A DNA stretch of 42,421 nt from Bryobacterales bacterium (GTDB lineage Bacteria; Acidobacteriota; Terriglobia; Bryobacterales; Bryobacteraceae). Below, piece by piece: positions 1 through 8,301 of the stretch; position 1 is the stretch's first letter, and each line of letters starts with the position of its first letter. The stretch is taken from the NCBI GenBank assembly GCA_016789785.1, contig JAEUQE010000049.1, forward strand, positions 1 to 42,421, in the 5' to 3' direction. The translations under genes and the position numbers were made by a program. Below the pieces are notes generated by a model, which saw nothing but the letters and a program-made list of their open reading frames with translations, did no database searches and was not told where the DNA came from.

Positions 1-152
1 ACCGACTCGGGTGGAGCAGGGGACGGAGCCCGCTCCGCCAACTCGGGACCGAGCACAGGACGGAGGCGATAAAACGAGGCGCGGGATACCAGCAGGGAGT
101 TGCAAGCTGACCGGCCTCCCACCAGGGGGGCCAACTGCGTCACCGCGTCCAT
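1..152 (-). CDS. IS3-family transposase orfB, N-terminal fragment (runs off window)
   Basis: The frame opens with ATG at 152-150, whose A overlaps the final base of the orfA stop codon (TGATG arrangement), and stays open to the window edge for 50 codons. The start reads MDAVTQLAPLVGGRSACNSL, followed by a segment ending SRASFYR. This is the usual N-terminal helical region of IS3 orfB proteins, ahead of the DDE integrase core, which is not in view. The frame is -1 relative to orfA and is open back to the A8G5 run at 204-216. It could therefore be made either as an OrfAB fusion by frameshifting or by translational coupling at the overlapping start. Confidence 0.7.
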   Translation of the reverse strand, partial: MDAVTQLAPLVGGRSACNSLLVSRASFYRLRPVLGPELAERAPSPAPPES

Positions 153-670
153 CAAGGTTTCTCCTGAGGGTCCGCCGTCGGCAGGGGCCAGCCCAACAGT
201 GCACCCCCTTTTTTTTGAACATCGATGACGATCTCCGCTTTGCGGAGTTGTTCGGCCAGGCGCTGGTTTTCACCGCGCAGTTTCCGGTTCTCTTCCTCCA
301 GCGGATTGCGTTTGGACTTAGGGCCGCGCTTGTGGGGAGTGAGTCCCTTGAGAATGCCTGTACGCCGCTCGCGGCGCCAAGTTGCCAAATGAGAGGAATA
401 CAATCCTTCGCGTCGCAGCAATGCCCCGACGGCACCAGGAGTGGCTGTGGCGCTATCGGCTTCGGCCAGAATACGCAGCTTGTACTCGGCAGTAAAGGTG
501 CGCCGCTTGGCGTCGGCCACCACCTCCGGGTTGGGGCGAGGAGCGGCCGGCACGGCCGCGACGTTTTTGCCAGCCGCTGCACTCCGGTCGGCCTCGCTAC
601 GCTCGGCCTCCCTGCGTTCCGCGTCTGGCAAAAACGTGGAAGAAGCCGAAGAGATTCCATTCTTGTTCAC
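152..670 (-). CDS. IS3-family transposase orfA (helix-turn-helix protein)
   Basis: The product is 172 residues and binds the element ends in IS3-type transposition. After an Ala/Arg/Glu-rich leader of about 55 residues comes a helix-turn-helix block. It opens RRTFTAEYKLRILAEAD and continues through LLRREGLYSSHLATWRRER, which is the classic orfA signature. A basic linker (HKRGPKSKRN) and a leucine-rich coiled coil (about residues 125-150) follow. The C-terminus reads VIDVQKKGGALLGWPLP. Related orfA proteins usually have a Val-Ala or Val-Ser pair after QKK where this one has Gly-Gly, encoded by the G5 run. The start is the first ATG of the frame; the variable leader makes a later start possible. 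Confidence 0.8.
   Translation of the reverse strand: MNKNGISSASSTFLPDAERREAERSEADRSAAAGKNVAAVPAAPRPNPEVVADAKRRTFTAEYKLRILAEADSATATPGAVGALLRREGLYSSHLATWRRERRTGILKGLTPHKRGPKSKRNPLEEENRKLRGENQRLAEQLRKAEIVIDVQKKGGALLGWPLPTADPQEKP
204..216 (-). other. Possible programmed -1 frameshift site (A8G5)
   Basis: On the minus strand the zero frame reads CAA AAA AAA GGG GGT near the end of orfA. This is a homopolymeric slippery run of the kind IS3 elements use to make OrfAB. A -1 slip here enters the frame of orfB, which stays open from the run to the orfB ATG at 152. The mechanism is inferred, and no downstream stimulatory structure was assessed. Confidence 0.45.
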
Positions 671-710
671 GCTGAATCCTATTCTCGCCCTGCTCAGTAA
701 TTAAGACCAG

Positions 711-1331
711 GAAAAGTGTCTCAGCTATATTGGCACGGAGGGGCGGCTTGGGTTCTCGGATGAAGTTGCCGACGACATGTCGCTCGCTGCATGGCTTCAC
801 GACATCGGCAAAGCTGATCCGCGTTTTCAGTGCATGTTGCGGGGTGGGAGCGCGATCACTTTTTATCGGGATGGGGGCAGGATTCTAGCCAAGTCGGCGA
901 TACCTTCTGGCAGCAGGGCTGAACGCCAGCGGGCGCAGAGGCTGAGCGGCTATCCGCGAGGTGCGCGGCATGAAGTGCAGTCTGTGGCAATGATACAAGG
1001 CGCCATGAGGCAGGTAGCAGCAAGAGCGAGTGATCTCGACCTTGTACTGCATCTGGTGGCGAGCCATCACGGCTACTGCCGCCCCTTCGCGCCGGCGGTA
1101 GATGATACCGACCCTGCAGACGTCGCTATTGAGCAGTACACCGCCGGGAGGTTTGGTACGTTCAGTTTTGGACCCGTTACATCAGCCAACAAACTGCACC
1201 GGTTGGACAGCGCGCTTGCTGACCGCTTTTGGCTCTTAATCGCAAAGTATGGGTGGCTCGAACTTTGCTGGTTGGAGACAGTGTTTCGGCTGGCGGACCA
1301 TCGCGCAAGTGAGTCGGAAGTAGGAGACTGA
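711..1331 (+). pseudogene. cas3: Truncated Cas3, C-terminal HD nuclease domain (type I-G/I-U)
   Basis: The segment matches the metal-dependent HD nuclease domain that sits at the C-terminus of type I-G (older name I-U) Cas3 proteins. Visible motifs are LAAWLHDIGKADPRFQ (HD pair), RHEVQSVAMI, LVASHHGYCRPFAP (second histidine pair) and the C-terminal block YGWLELCWLETVFRLADHR. The frame is open upstream of the first ATG (777) to a stop at 702-704. The residues before the ATG (LGFSDEVADD) already look like Cas3 sequence, so the gene begins inside the family and has lost its N-terminal helicase part at the IS3 boundary. A shortened product could start at 777. The stop is two bases before the next gene, as in an operon. 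Without the helicase it should not support interference. Confidence 0.75.
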
Positions 1332-1333
1332 GC

Positions 1334-2279
1334 ATGGAGCCTCTAAAACTGCCTGGACTCGATGGATCTCACCTGTTCGGTTTCCTTGCTACCCTCGGGC
1401 GTATGCGGCTTCTAAATCAAGCTTCGTTGCTATCCGGTGACTTCCAGCCGAGTTTGCGCTTTGACCAGCGCGATTGTTGTGCTGTCCTCGAAGGGGCCCC
1501 CTCTGTCGAGTTTGTGGAAAGGGCCGTTTGTAAGCAGATGCTCGCTCTCCGGTATCGTTTGAGAACCGACTTCCAAAGACTGAACCGCCCGGCGGACCTT
1601 GCGAAGGAGATGATCGAGGAGATCGCTAAGTCAGAGAATCGGTTGACGTTGGACGAACTCGCCGGATTTGGCTGCGATATTGGCGGGGAGGTTCATGAGT
1701 CCACGCTCTGTGCTGCTAACGGTGCAGGCCACCAGAAGCTGATTCGTTCGATGCGCGATGTTCTCGCGCTCCTGAGGCAGTATCCCCATCTGCTTTCGGA
1801 AGCACTCAACCGCGCTTGGTTGTTTCAGTTCGAACCCACGCCTCAGGATCGAAGGAAACTCGCTCTTGGGAACCGGAAGCCTACGCTCCGGCTTGACCCA
1901 TCTGATGAACGGTTGTATGCGCTTCGCCTCGACGACCCGTCGTCCGATGATACAGCTTACCGGACTGAACTCGGCGCCCAGGCTCTTGCGGCTGCCGCCT
2001 TCGGTGGTCTTCCCGTGGTACCACGGAGTCGTCATTCCGCGACGATTGGTTCGGAGCGAAAGATTGCGATCGGATCGGAGCGAAAAAAGACGAAGGACTA
2101 CTTCTATTGGGGACTGTGGAGTGTACCGGCAAGCTACCCGACCATACGAAGTTACCTGGCGACCGGCATGCGCGATCCAGGCGATGCCCGTTCGAGGGGG
2201 GGGCGCGGCGTTTCGCGCAGCCCGCGTAGCAGGCCCAAAGGGAAAGCTATCGTTCTCCCCGACCGAGCCCTGGTGGTGA
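1334..2279 (+). pseudogene. Type I-G Cas3-extension-like protein, frameshifted
   Basis: The start follows the Cas3 fragment by two bases. The N-terminus (LPGLDGSHLFGFLATLGRMR) and the segment YFYWGLWSVPASYPTIRSYL resemble the Cas3-extension family that accompanies cas3 in type I-G loci. Around 2196-2203 lies a run of eight G. The original frame then continues as arginine-rich, unrecognisable sequence to 2938. The next frame instead gives a plausible family ending, AAFRAARVAGPKGKLSF then SPTEPWW, and stops at 2277-2279. Removing one G restores a protein of about 315 residues. The break may be a real mutation, homopolymer length variation or a sequencing error. The family assignment is from remembered motifs and is moderately secure; the frameshift reading is stronger. 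Confidence 0.6.
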
Positions 2280-3134
2280 GGCGCGTGCAAACGGTTGCCT
2301 CGGTCCCGCAGACTGGTGATCCGAAACGGCCATCCCCACTCCTGGGATGGGCACAGCGGAAGGTTACGCCCCGCGGGCCGATGAGAATCGCGAAACTCCG
2401 GGAAGTTCGAGCACCCGGTGGCCGATGCGAGTATCCGGGCGGCGAGGTTCCGATATCGGCTAACCGTGCACTGAGCTTCGAAGGGAACTGGCGACCGGCC
2501 GTGACTCGCGACGTTGACGAGCGCGTGAAGCTCCGCAACGAGTGTCGCAAAGCAACCTCCGCGCGCCGAAGGCCCTGGGTGGAGCAGAACTCGGCTGGTG
2601 CGTGGCGGCGCTCGATGCTCTGTCGGCGCCGAAATACAGACGTAACGCCCCGCGGTGGTGTTGTGGCTAATCCGCTTCACATTGCCCGAACCGCTGGCCT
2701 CGGCCACGACCTGATTGCCACAGCGGAGAGCCCTGCCGATCAGGTGGAACTCCCCCGTCCGGACCGGTGCCCCAAAGCCTGGCCGGATTCAGCGAGTCTG
2801 AATCACTTCCCGGCTTTTTGCGCACCCGAGTCGCGGGCACTCGCCGAACGGATTCCCACTCGAAGAGAACCAGCGTCTCCGCAAGAAGGCTCTTGCCGGC
2901 GGTGGCGCCGGGATTCGTTCCAGCCAGCTATTCGATGACTGGCAGGCGATCAAAGGTTTCCGCTGGGAGGATTTTCGGGCCAGCCAGCCTTTCCGCGGGG
3001 ATCTCCTCCTGGCGGATGTGAGCTCGACCGCATCTCTCAGAGCGCTGCCACAATCTGGACGCACTGCCGCAGGCCGTGGGGTCGGGAGTGCGGCCACAAC
3101 GAAGACAACTTCGCGCACTCGCGCCAAACTCCAA
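2280..3134 (+). other. About 850 bp without a confident gene
   Basis: In an intact type I-G locus cas7 and cas5-6 would be expected about here, but I recognise neither on either strand. The long open frames on both strands are arginine/proline-rich and look like GC-driven shadows. One short plus-strand stretch, about 2802-3040, reads more like protein, with GFPLEENQRLRKKALAGGG and FRWEDFRASQPFRGDLLLAD. It has no start, opens straight after a stop, and has no family I can name. An 11-base word (ACGCCCCGCGG) occurs twice, near 2366 and 2645. Confidence 0.4.
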
Positions 3135-4856
3135 TCAGCGCAGCGCCGCGACATACTCGCCGAGCGCGATGAGGTTCCGCGCGAAGTCGGCCGAACTGAG
3201 GATCCGTTCCGGCGGACGCTGTGCCCCGAGGAACACCTCCACCGTGTCGTTCTCCTTGAGCGGGATGATCTGCGAGCTTGCATCCACGTTGTCGCCCGCT
3301 GAACCATCCGACCTTCCCCGGCCGATGCGCAACACCATGTCCTTGGCTGCGTAAGTGAACATCAGACGGTCGGCACGGCCGATCGTCCCCATCTTCGTCC
3401 ACGCGCCACGCTCATCCATCGCTGCCATCAGCCGCCGTGCTTCCGATGCCCTGGCGGCGAGCGAGGCCGCAGGATGTTCCCGTTCGCTCCATGGCGACAA
3501 GCCGCGTAGTCTATCCGGCCGGCGAATGGACTTCGCATCCAACGCCGCGAGTTTCCGAAAATCCTCTTCGAACTCCGCCATCCACGCACCGATCACCAGC
3601 ACGCCGTAATGCGTAATCACCGACTCCGGCGTGTAACTGATCTCGTAACCATCCAGCATGCGGCTGCCGAGTCCGGCCGCCGAGATGCGCGAGCCCTTCG
3701 TGATGTAGAGCGGCTTGTTGGTGCGCAACTCGTAGAAGCGCGCCAGCACCGGACCCGGTGGCAGACGCTGGAACACTTCGGCTTCGCCGCGTGGCACGAC
3801 AGACCGCTTCAGATACGCGAGCGCCTTGCCCACCGGATCCAGATAGCGACGGTCCCCCGTCTCCCGGTAGAGCGCCATCAACGTACGCATGATCCCGTGC
3901 GTTTCACCGCCGGTCACCGAAGGCGGCTCGAACACGCGAGCCCACGCGGGCTGCATGTTGGCGTCATACTGCTGGGCCCACGCGGGCTGCGGCTCCGGCA
4001 TCTGCGCAAGCAGAATGAACTGCCCGCCCTTTTCAGCCGACTGGCGGTAGCGCGGATCCTTGTAGATGCGCGCCGCTTCCAGCATCATGTCGATCGCGTC
4101 GACGTTGGTGTTGTCGTTGAACGTGTAGTGGTGCTGATAGTCTGGTCCGGGCCACTTGCGATCCCAGGAATCGGGATAGGATGCCCGCTTCACCGGGAAC
4201 TTCGACGCATCGGGCGGCTGGCGGAACCGTTGCGGCCATGCGCCGATGGGATACTGCGCGGCCAGCAGCTTGTCCAGCGCGAACAACGCCGCTTCGTGAA
4301 TCGCCTTGTCCTCGAAGCGGAGTGCGCGATCCACCCGCATCAACACGCGCACCGCGCCTTGCGTCACGTTGTCGTCGAGATTGGTGACGCCGCGCTTTTG
4401 CTCTCCACAATTGGCGTCAGCCCGGTACTGATACTGCTTGCGCTTTTCGGGATGGAACTCGATCAGGTAGTCCCAGCCGCCGCTGCATAACTGGCCGCGA
4501 ACCAATGCGTGCGCGGCGGCGCGGGCATGCTGGAGATACTCGCCATCGCCGGTCATCTCCCACGCATCGAGATACGCCAGCGCGACGATGGGCGTGGCCT
4601 CGCGTTGCACTTCCACCTGCGTCGGTCCCTCGGCAGATTCCGAGCGGCCGTAAGTCAGGTCGGCCGTGTAGTAGTAATGATATCCGCCTTCGGTGGAGAC
4701 CTTGTGACGGTAGAAGTCGGCGGCCCGCCGCATCGCGCGCAGCACTTCCTCGCGGTTCGGCGATTGACCCCACAGCGGTACACCCGGCAGTAACATCATC
4801 GCAGCGGCGAGCCACACCATGCCGCTCATGGAACGAACGCTCTCCCATTTCTTCAT
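3135..4856 (-). CDS. Pectate lyase, polysaccharide lyase family 10-like, secreted
   Basis: The predicted enzyme cleaves polygalacturonate by beta-elimination outside the cytoplasm. The start is placed at 4856, giving 573 residues. It has a clear signal peptide (MKKWESVRSM, a hydrophobic stretch, PLWGQ) and an AGGGAAG ribosome site; the longer frame from 4904 would bury this signal. PL10-type motifs are GGYHYYYTADLTYGR (about 57-70), GGWDYLIEF (126-134), GAWPQRF (205-211) and TFNDNTNVDAID (245-256), followed by a block containing PPSVTGGETHGIMRTLMALY. The C-terminal 150 residues resemble an extra domain of unknown role. It lies 66 bp downstream of the TonB-dependent receptor on the same strand, so co-transcription is likely and uptake of its products by that receptor is plausible. 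Confidence 0.8.
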   Translation of the reverse strand: MKKWESVRSMSGMVWLAAAMMLLPGVPLWGQSPNREEVLRAMRRAADFYRHKVSTEGGYHYYYTADLTYGRSESAEGPTQVEVQREATPIVALAYLDAWEMTGDGEYLQHARAAAHALVRGQLCSGGWDYLIEFHPEKRKQYQYRADANCGEQKRGVTNLDDNVTQGAVRVLMRVDRALRFEDKAIHEAALFALDKLLAAQYPIGAWPQRFRQPPDASKFPVKRASYPDSWDRKWPGPDYQHHYTFNDNTNVDAIDMMLEAARIYKDPRYRQSAEKGGQFILLAQMPEPQPAWAQQYDANMQPAWARVFEPPSVTGGETHGIMRTLMALYRETGDRRYLDPVGKALAYLKRSVVPRGEAEVFQRLPPGPVLARFYELRTNKPLYITKGSRISAAGLGSRMLDGYEISYTPESVITHYGVLVIGAWMAEFEEDFRKLAALDAKSIRRPDRLRGLSPWSEREHPAASLAARASEARRLMAAMDERGAWTKMGTIGRADRLMFTYAAKDMVLRIGRGRSDGSAGDNVDASSQIIPLKENDTVEVFLGAQRPPERILSSADFARNLIALGEYVAALR

Positions 4857-4922
4857 CGTGCTTCCCTTTCGGTCCCAGATGAACGCACCGCGACCCCTCA
4901 GCACGCGGTTCCCGGTATCGCG

Positions 4923-7900
4923 CTAAAAGTCGAGCCGGATGCCCGCGCGGAACGAGCGTGCGCCCGTGGCATCGAGTCCCGCGCCGCTGCCGCTGGTGGA
5001 TGTGATCGCGCCGACACCGCCGGCGGAGGTGATGTTCGTGAACGCCGTGCTCGTGTCATCCGGTACTCCGTAGTTCGGATGATTGAAGAAGTTGGTGCCG
5101 GTGATTTCGAGCCGCAGACGGGCGCGCTCGCGGATGCTGAACTCTTTCGCCAGACCCACGTTGACGGTCTCCGAACTCGGCCCCTTGATGACGCCTTTGG
5201 CCGCGCTGCCGAAGGTTCCCGCCGCGGGCGCGGCAAAGGCTGTCGCATCGAACCAGCGTGCCGTGGTCCGCTGATCGCCCGGCAGGTTCGCATCGCGCAG
5301 ATGATTGGGGCGGCGAGTGACATTGGCCGCAGTGCGGTTGTTACTGAAGGCGGTGCCTGTGGGATCGGGCCCGGTCCAGAACGGAGTGAGGAACTGACCC
5401 GAGTAAGTGCTGACAACGGTGGACCATTCCCACCCATGGAACAGCGCCTTCGTGATGCCTTTCGACCCCTGCGCGAACGGGAGTTGGTAGATGAGGTTGC
5501 CGGTCCAACGGTGCGTGGGAATATCGAGCCAGACGGCCCGCTCACGCTGCCGGTCGAAGGCGTTCTCCGGCGACTCCCCGCGTTCGAGGTCGCCGATATC
5601 GCGAGCCCAGGTCCACGAGACCTGATAGGCGAGGCCCTTCGTCCAACGGCGCTCCGCTTCGAGCATGAGACCGTTGTACTGGTGGCCCGCGCCATTCGAA
5701 ATGTAAGTGATTGCCGGATAGCGTGGGAACGCGCGCGGTTTGTCGACGAACGGCCGGTTATCGGGCACCGGCTGGTTGATGTTGTAGCCCCATTCGCCCT
5801 GGCGCGTGTTCGTCCCGACGTAGGAAGCCCGGAAGCCCGTGTTCCAACGCTGGTGTTCCATGGTGAAGTTGTACTGCATGGAGTAAGGCGTGCGCAGGTC
5901 GGCGCGATAGGCCGTTGGCAAGCCGATGGTGGCGGGACCAGGGACGCTCGCCGGGAAGACCCGCGGCAGTAACAGATCCGGCACGGGAGTAGAGTTATTG
6001 TAGGCGGGCTCACTTACTGCAAACGGTGCGCCGCCGGCCGAGATGTTACGCGGCACAACGTCATAGAAGAAGCCCCAGCCCGTGCGAATGACGGTGTTCG
6101 GTCCGAGCGGCCGCCAGGCGATGCCGATGCGTGGCGCCCAGTTGTTCCATTCATTCCGCAGAACGCGCGACGGATGATAGCCCGCTTTGGAAGCCTCCAC
6201 CACCGGCACATAGCCGGACGGCAGCAAAGGGCTGACCTTGTTGAGCGCTCCATCCGGCACCACGATGCTCCCGGTCGCGATATCGAAGAGCGCTTGCAGT
6301 CCGTTGCGCTCGGTGTAGGCCGGATGGAACTCGTAGCGCATTCCCATATTCACGGTGAGGTTCGAGCGCAGCTTGAATTCGTCGGTCACAAAGAAATCCC
6401 AGTTCCAGCGAATGCGGTCCTGGAACAGTGCCGGAGCGGCGCGCTGCGAACTGGTTGGGATGCCCAGCAGGAAGTCGGCATACGGATGCCCGGTGTAACG
6501 ATTGGAGAATGTGCCTGCGCCGAATAGCTGGTTGGGCATGTTCTGGTCCTGATACACGGTGCGTCCGGCCATGACACCCGCTTTGAAGTTGTGGCGGCCG
6601 CGGAACCACGAGATCTGGTCCTGGAACTGTTGCGCGAAGTTGAGGAAGCCCGGATGGCGCCATGGGGTTTGCGACAAGCCCGTGATGCCGACGTTCTGGA
6701 AAGTCACATTGTAGACGCCGTTGATGTCGGGCACGCCCGGCGCCAGTCCGGTGAGCCCGAGATCCCTCACTACTTCCATGCCCATCAGCGGACCGTTGCG
6801 TGGATTGTCGTTCCAGGCGTAGCCCCAGCGCGCTTCGTTGATGAGGTTGCTGCGGAAGGTGGCGGTGTACGATCCCTGAATGGCCCGCGTGTCGCGCGTC
6901 TGCCAGCGCCGCCCTACTGAGGGCAACTGGCTATCATAGTCGCGCGAATGCGAACGGTTCCAGGTGTAGCGTCCAAAGACGAAGTGCTTCTCAGTGAAGC
7001 GGTGGTCCATGCGGGTTGTCCAATAGGTGTTCGGGTCGAAAGGCCGCGGCAACTGGACACGGTAGTTGCGCGCTGCGAACACGTTGGGATCGCCGAAGTT
7101 GGGCGCCGGGTAGAAGCGCTCCTGAATCTTCTTCGTCACCGGGTTGATGCGTGAGGCCGGCAGGATGTTGCCCGCAAAGGGAGCGTTGTTCGCGAACGGA
7201 TCGCGGATGGCAGGGTCGCGCGTGAAGTTGCCTTCGCGCCACGGCACAGTGGGCACCGACGGAGTCAGGTTCGAGAGGATCTGCGAGCCTCGCGTGGTTT
7301 CGAGCGAGTAGAAGAAGAAGCTGCGGTTGCGGCCGTCGTAGACCTTGGGCAGATAGATCGGCCCGCCGATGGAGAAGCCGGGGTTGTGGCGGACGCCGGT
7401 GCCGCGTTGGGCGGCGAACGTGTCGCGAGCGCGGAACCATGGCGTCGAGTAGTAGTCGAACACGGATCCTCGCAACTGGTTGCTGCCGCCCTTGGAGACG
7501 ATCGTCACCTGGCCGATGGCGCCGAATTCCGCCGTATTATTCGCCATGTCGACGCGCACTTCTTCGAAGCTCTCGATTTGCGAGACGAGCGGAGAGATCT
7601 GCGTCCCGTCGTACTGGTTCGACAAGGTGATGCCGTCGATGGAAGCGTCGGACTGGTTGGCGCGCGATCCGGCAAAGCGGCGCGTGGATGAGCCCGCACC
7701 CGCCTGCACCACGCCTGGCGACAGGCCCACGAAATTCCACAGCGATCGCGTGTTGAGCGGGAGCACCATGAGTTGCATGGCATCCTTCTGGTCGGAGATG
7801 CGCGCGGTTTCGGTTTCGATGAGTGTCGCGCCGCCGATCACTTCGATGCGCGTTTCGACGGCGCCCACCTCGAGTTTGATGTCGAAGCGGCGCACATCGA

Positions 7901-8189
7901 GCGAGACCAACTGGATCTGTTGGACCACATACTCCTTGAACCCTGTGGCGGTGACGCGCAGCGTGTAGGTTCCTTGAAGCAGTTGTGAGAAGGTGAAGCT
8001 GCCCGCCGCGTTGGACTCGGCGTTGAAGACGTAGTTGGATTCGGTGTTCGTCACCACTACCTTCGCACCGGGAATCACTGCTCCGGTCGTATCGGTGACG
8101 GTGCCGGTGATGTTTGCGAAGGTGGTCTGCGCATGGGCCGGTAGGGTGGCCGCGAGCAGCGCGAAGAGAAGGACCAATTGATAGGACAT
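4923..8189 (-). CDS. TonB-dependent receptor, carboxypeptidase-regulatory-like (Oar-type)
   Basis: This is an outer-membrane beta-barrel receptor of the large Acidobacteria type, probably importing oligosaccharides. The start chosen at 8189 gives 1088 residues, with a signal peptide (MSYQLVLLFALLAATLPAHA then QTT) and a GAGCTGAGG ribosome site. The N-terminal 80 residues after cleavage form a carboxypeptidase-regulatory-like fold (ITGTVTDTTGAVIPGAKVVV). A plug domain follows, with the IDGI segment at about 205-210 and VRVDMANNTAEFGAIGQVT. The rest is a barrel rich in aromatic residues, ending FRAGIRLDF with the terminal Phe expected for barrel insertion. It heads a probable two-gene unit with the pectate lyase and is divergent from the sulfatase. 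The substrate is inferred from neighbours only. Confidence 0.88.
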   Translation of the reverse strand: MSYQLVLLFALLAATLPAHAQTTFANITGTVTDTTGAVIPGAKVVVTNTESNYVFNAESNAAGSFTFSQLLQGTYTLRVTATGFKEYVVQQIQLVSLDVRRFDIKLEVGAVETRIEVIGGATLIETETARISDQKDAMQLMVLPLNTRSLWNFVGLSPGVVQAGAGSSTRRFAGSRANQSDASIDGITLSNQYDGTQISPLVSQIESFEEVRVDMANNTAEFGAIGQVTIVSKGGSNQLRGSVFDYYSTPWFRARDTFAAQRGTGVRHNPGFSIGGPIYLPKVYDGRNRSFFFYSLETTRGSQILSNLTPSVPTVPWREGNFTRDPAIRDPFANNAPFAGNILPASRINPVTKKIQERFYPAPNFGDPNVFAARNYRVQLPRPFDPNTYWTTRMDHRFTEKHFVFGRYTWNRSHSRDYDSQLPSVGRRWQTRDTRAIQGSYTATFRSNLINEARWGYAWNDNPRNGPLMGMEVVRDLGLTGLAPGVPDINGVYNVTFQNVGITGLSQTPWRHPGFLNFAQQFQDQISWFRGRHNFKAGVMAGRTVYQDQNMPNQLFGAGTFSNRYTGHPYADFLLGIPTSSQRAAPALFQDRIRWNWDFFVTDEFKLRSNLTVNMGMRYEFHPAYTERNGLQALFDIATGSIVVPDGALNKVSPLLPSGYVPVVEASKAGYHPSRVLRNEWNNWAPRIGIAWRPLGPNTVIRTGWGFFYDVVPRNISAGGAPFAVSEPAYNNSTPVPDLLLPRVFPASVPGPATIGLPTAYRADLRTPYSMQYNFTMEHQRWNTGFRASYVGTNTRQGEWGYNINQPVPDNRPFVDKPRAFPRYPAITYISNGAGHQYNGLMLEAERRWTKGLAYQVSWTWARDIGDLERGESPENAFDRQRERAVWLDIPTHRWTGNLIYQLPFAQGSKGITKALFHGWEWSTVVSTYSGQFLTPFWTGPDPTGTAFSNNRTAANVTRRPNHLRDANLPGDQRTTARWFDATAFAAPAAGTFGSAAKGVIKGPSSETVNVGLAKEFSIRERARLRLEITGTNFFNHPNYGVPDDTSTAFTNITSAGGVGAITSTSGSGAGLDATGARSFRAGIRLDF

Positions 8190-8301
8190 TGCCTCAGCTC
8201 CCTGACCGGGGAGGCTCGATCGGCTCGCCCGGTCATGGAGAGTATACACCCGCGCAGGGCGATTCGATATACTGTCTGCCACTTCAACGCCGAGGTGTTC
8301 T
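8190..8301. promoter_or_regulatory. Divergent promoter region, receptor/sulfatase
   Basis: This 112-bp gap separates the divergent receptor and sulfatase genes. It holds two oppositely oriented -10-like hexamers: TATACT on the plus strand (8268-8273) and TATACT on the minus strand (8246-8241). They face away from each other with about 20 bp between. No convincing -35 boxes were seen, so a regulator-dependent promoter pair is possible. Confidence 0.4.

Larger units (their letters stand above)
1..709 (-). mobile_element. Partial IS3-family insertion sequence
   Basis: The element contains orfA and the first 50 codons of orfB on the minus strand and runs off the left edge of the window. The family call rests on the orfA helix-turn-helix protein, the -1 frame of orfB relative to orfA, and the A8G5 run between them. 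The right boundary is inferred: Cas3-like coding sequence resumes at about 711, and an in-frame stop at 702-704 must lie inside the element. Read on the minus strand, the end would begin TGGTCTTAATTACTGAGC. Neither the second terminal repeat nor a target duplication can be checked because the other end is outside the window. Confidence 0.75.

Noticed and set aside
1631..2707. Long minus-strand open frame of 358 codons opposite the Cas3-extension-like gene
   Set aside because: It is arginine/proline-rich, has no recognisable motif, and lies antisense to a sequence with clear family features; a shadow of high GC.
2290..2780. Possible group II intron RNA-like segment
   Set aside because: Some words looked intron-like, but I could not build a convincing domain V or find a reverse transcriptase, so it is not supported.
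2280..2938. Continuation of the Cas3-extension frame past the G8 tract
   Set aside because: Composition changes abruptly to Arg/Pro/Ser-rich sequence with no family likeness, while the next frame gives a natural ending at 2279.
4857..4904. Sixteen-residue N-terminal extension of the pectate lyase
   Set aside because: The internal ATG has a better ribosome site and begins a normal signal peptide.
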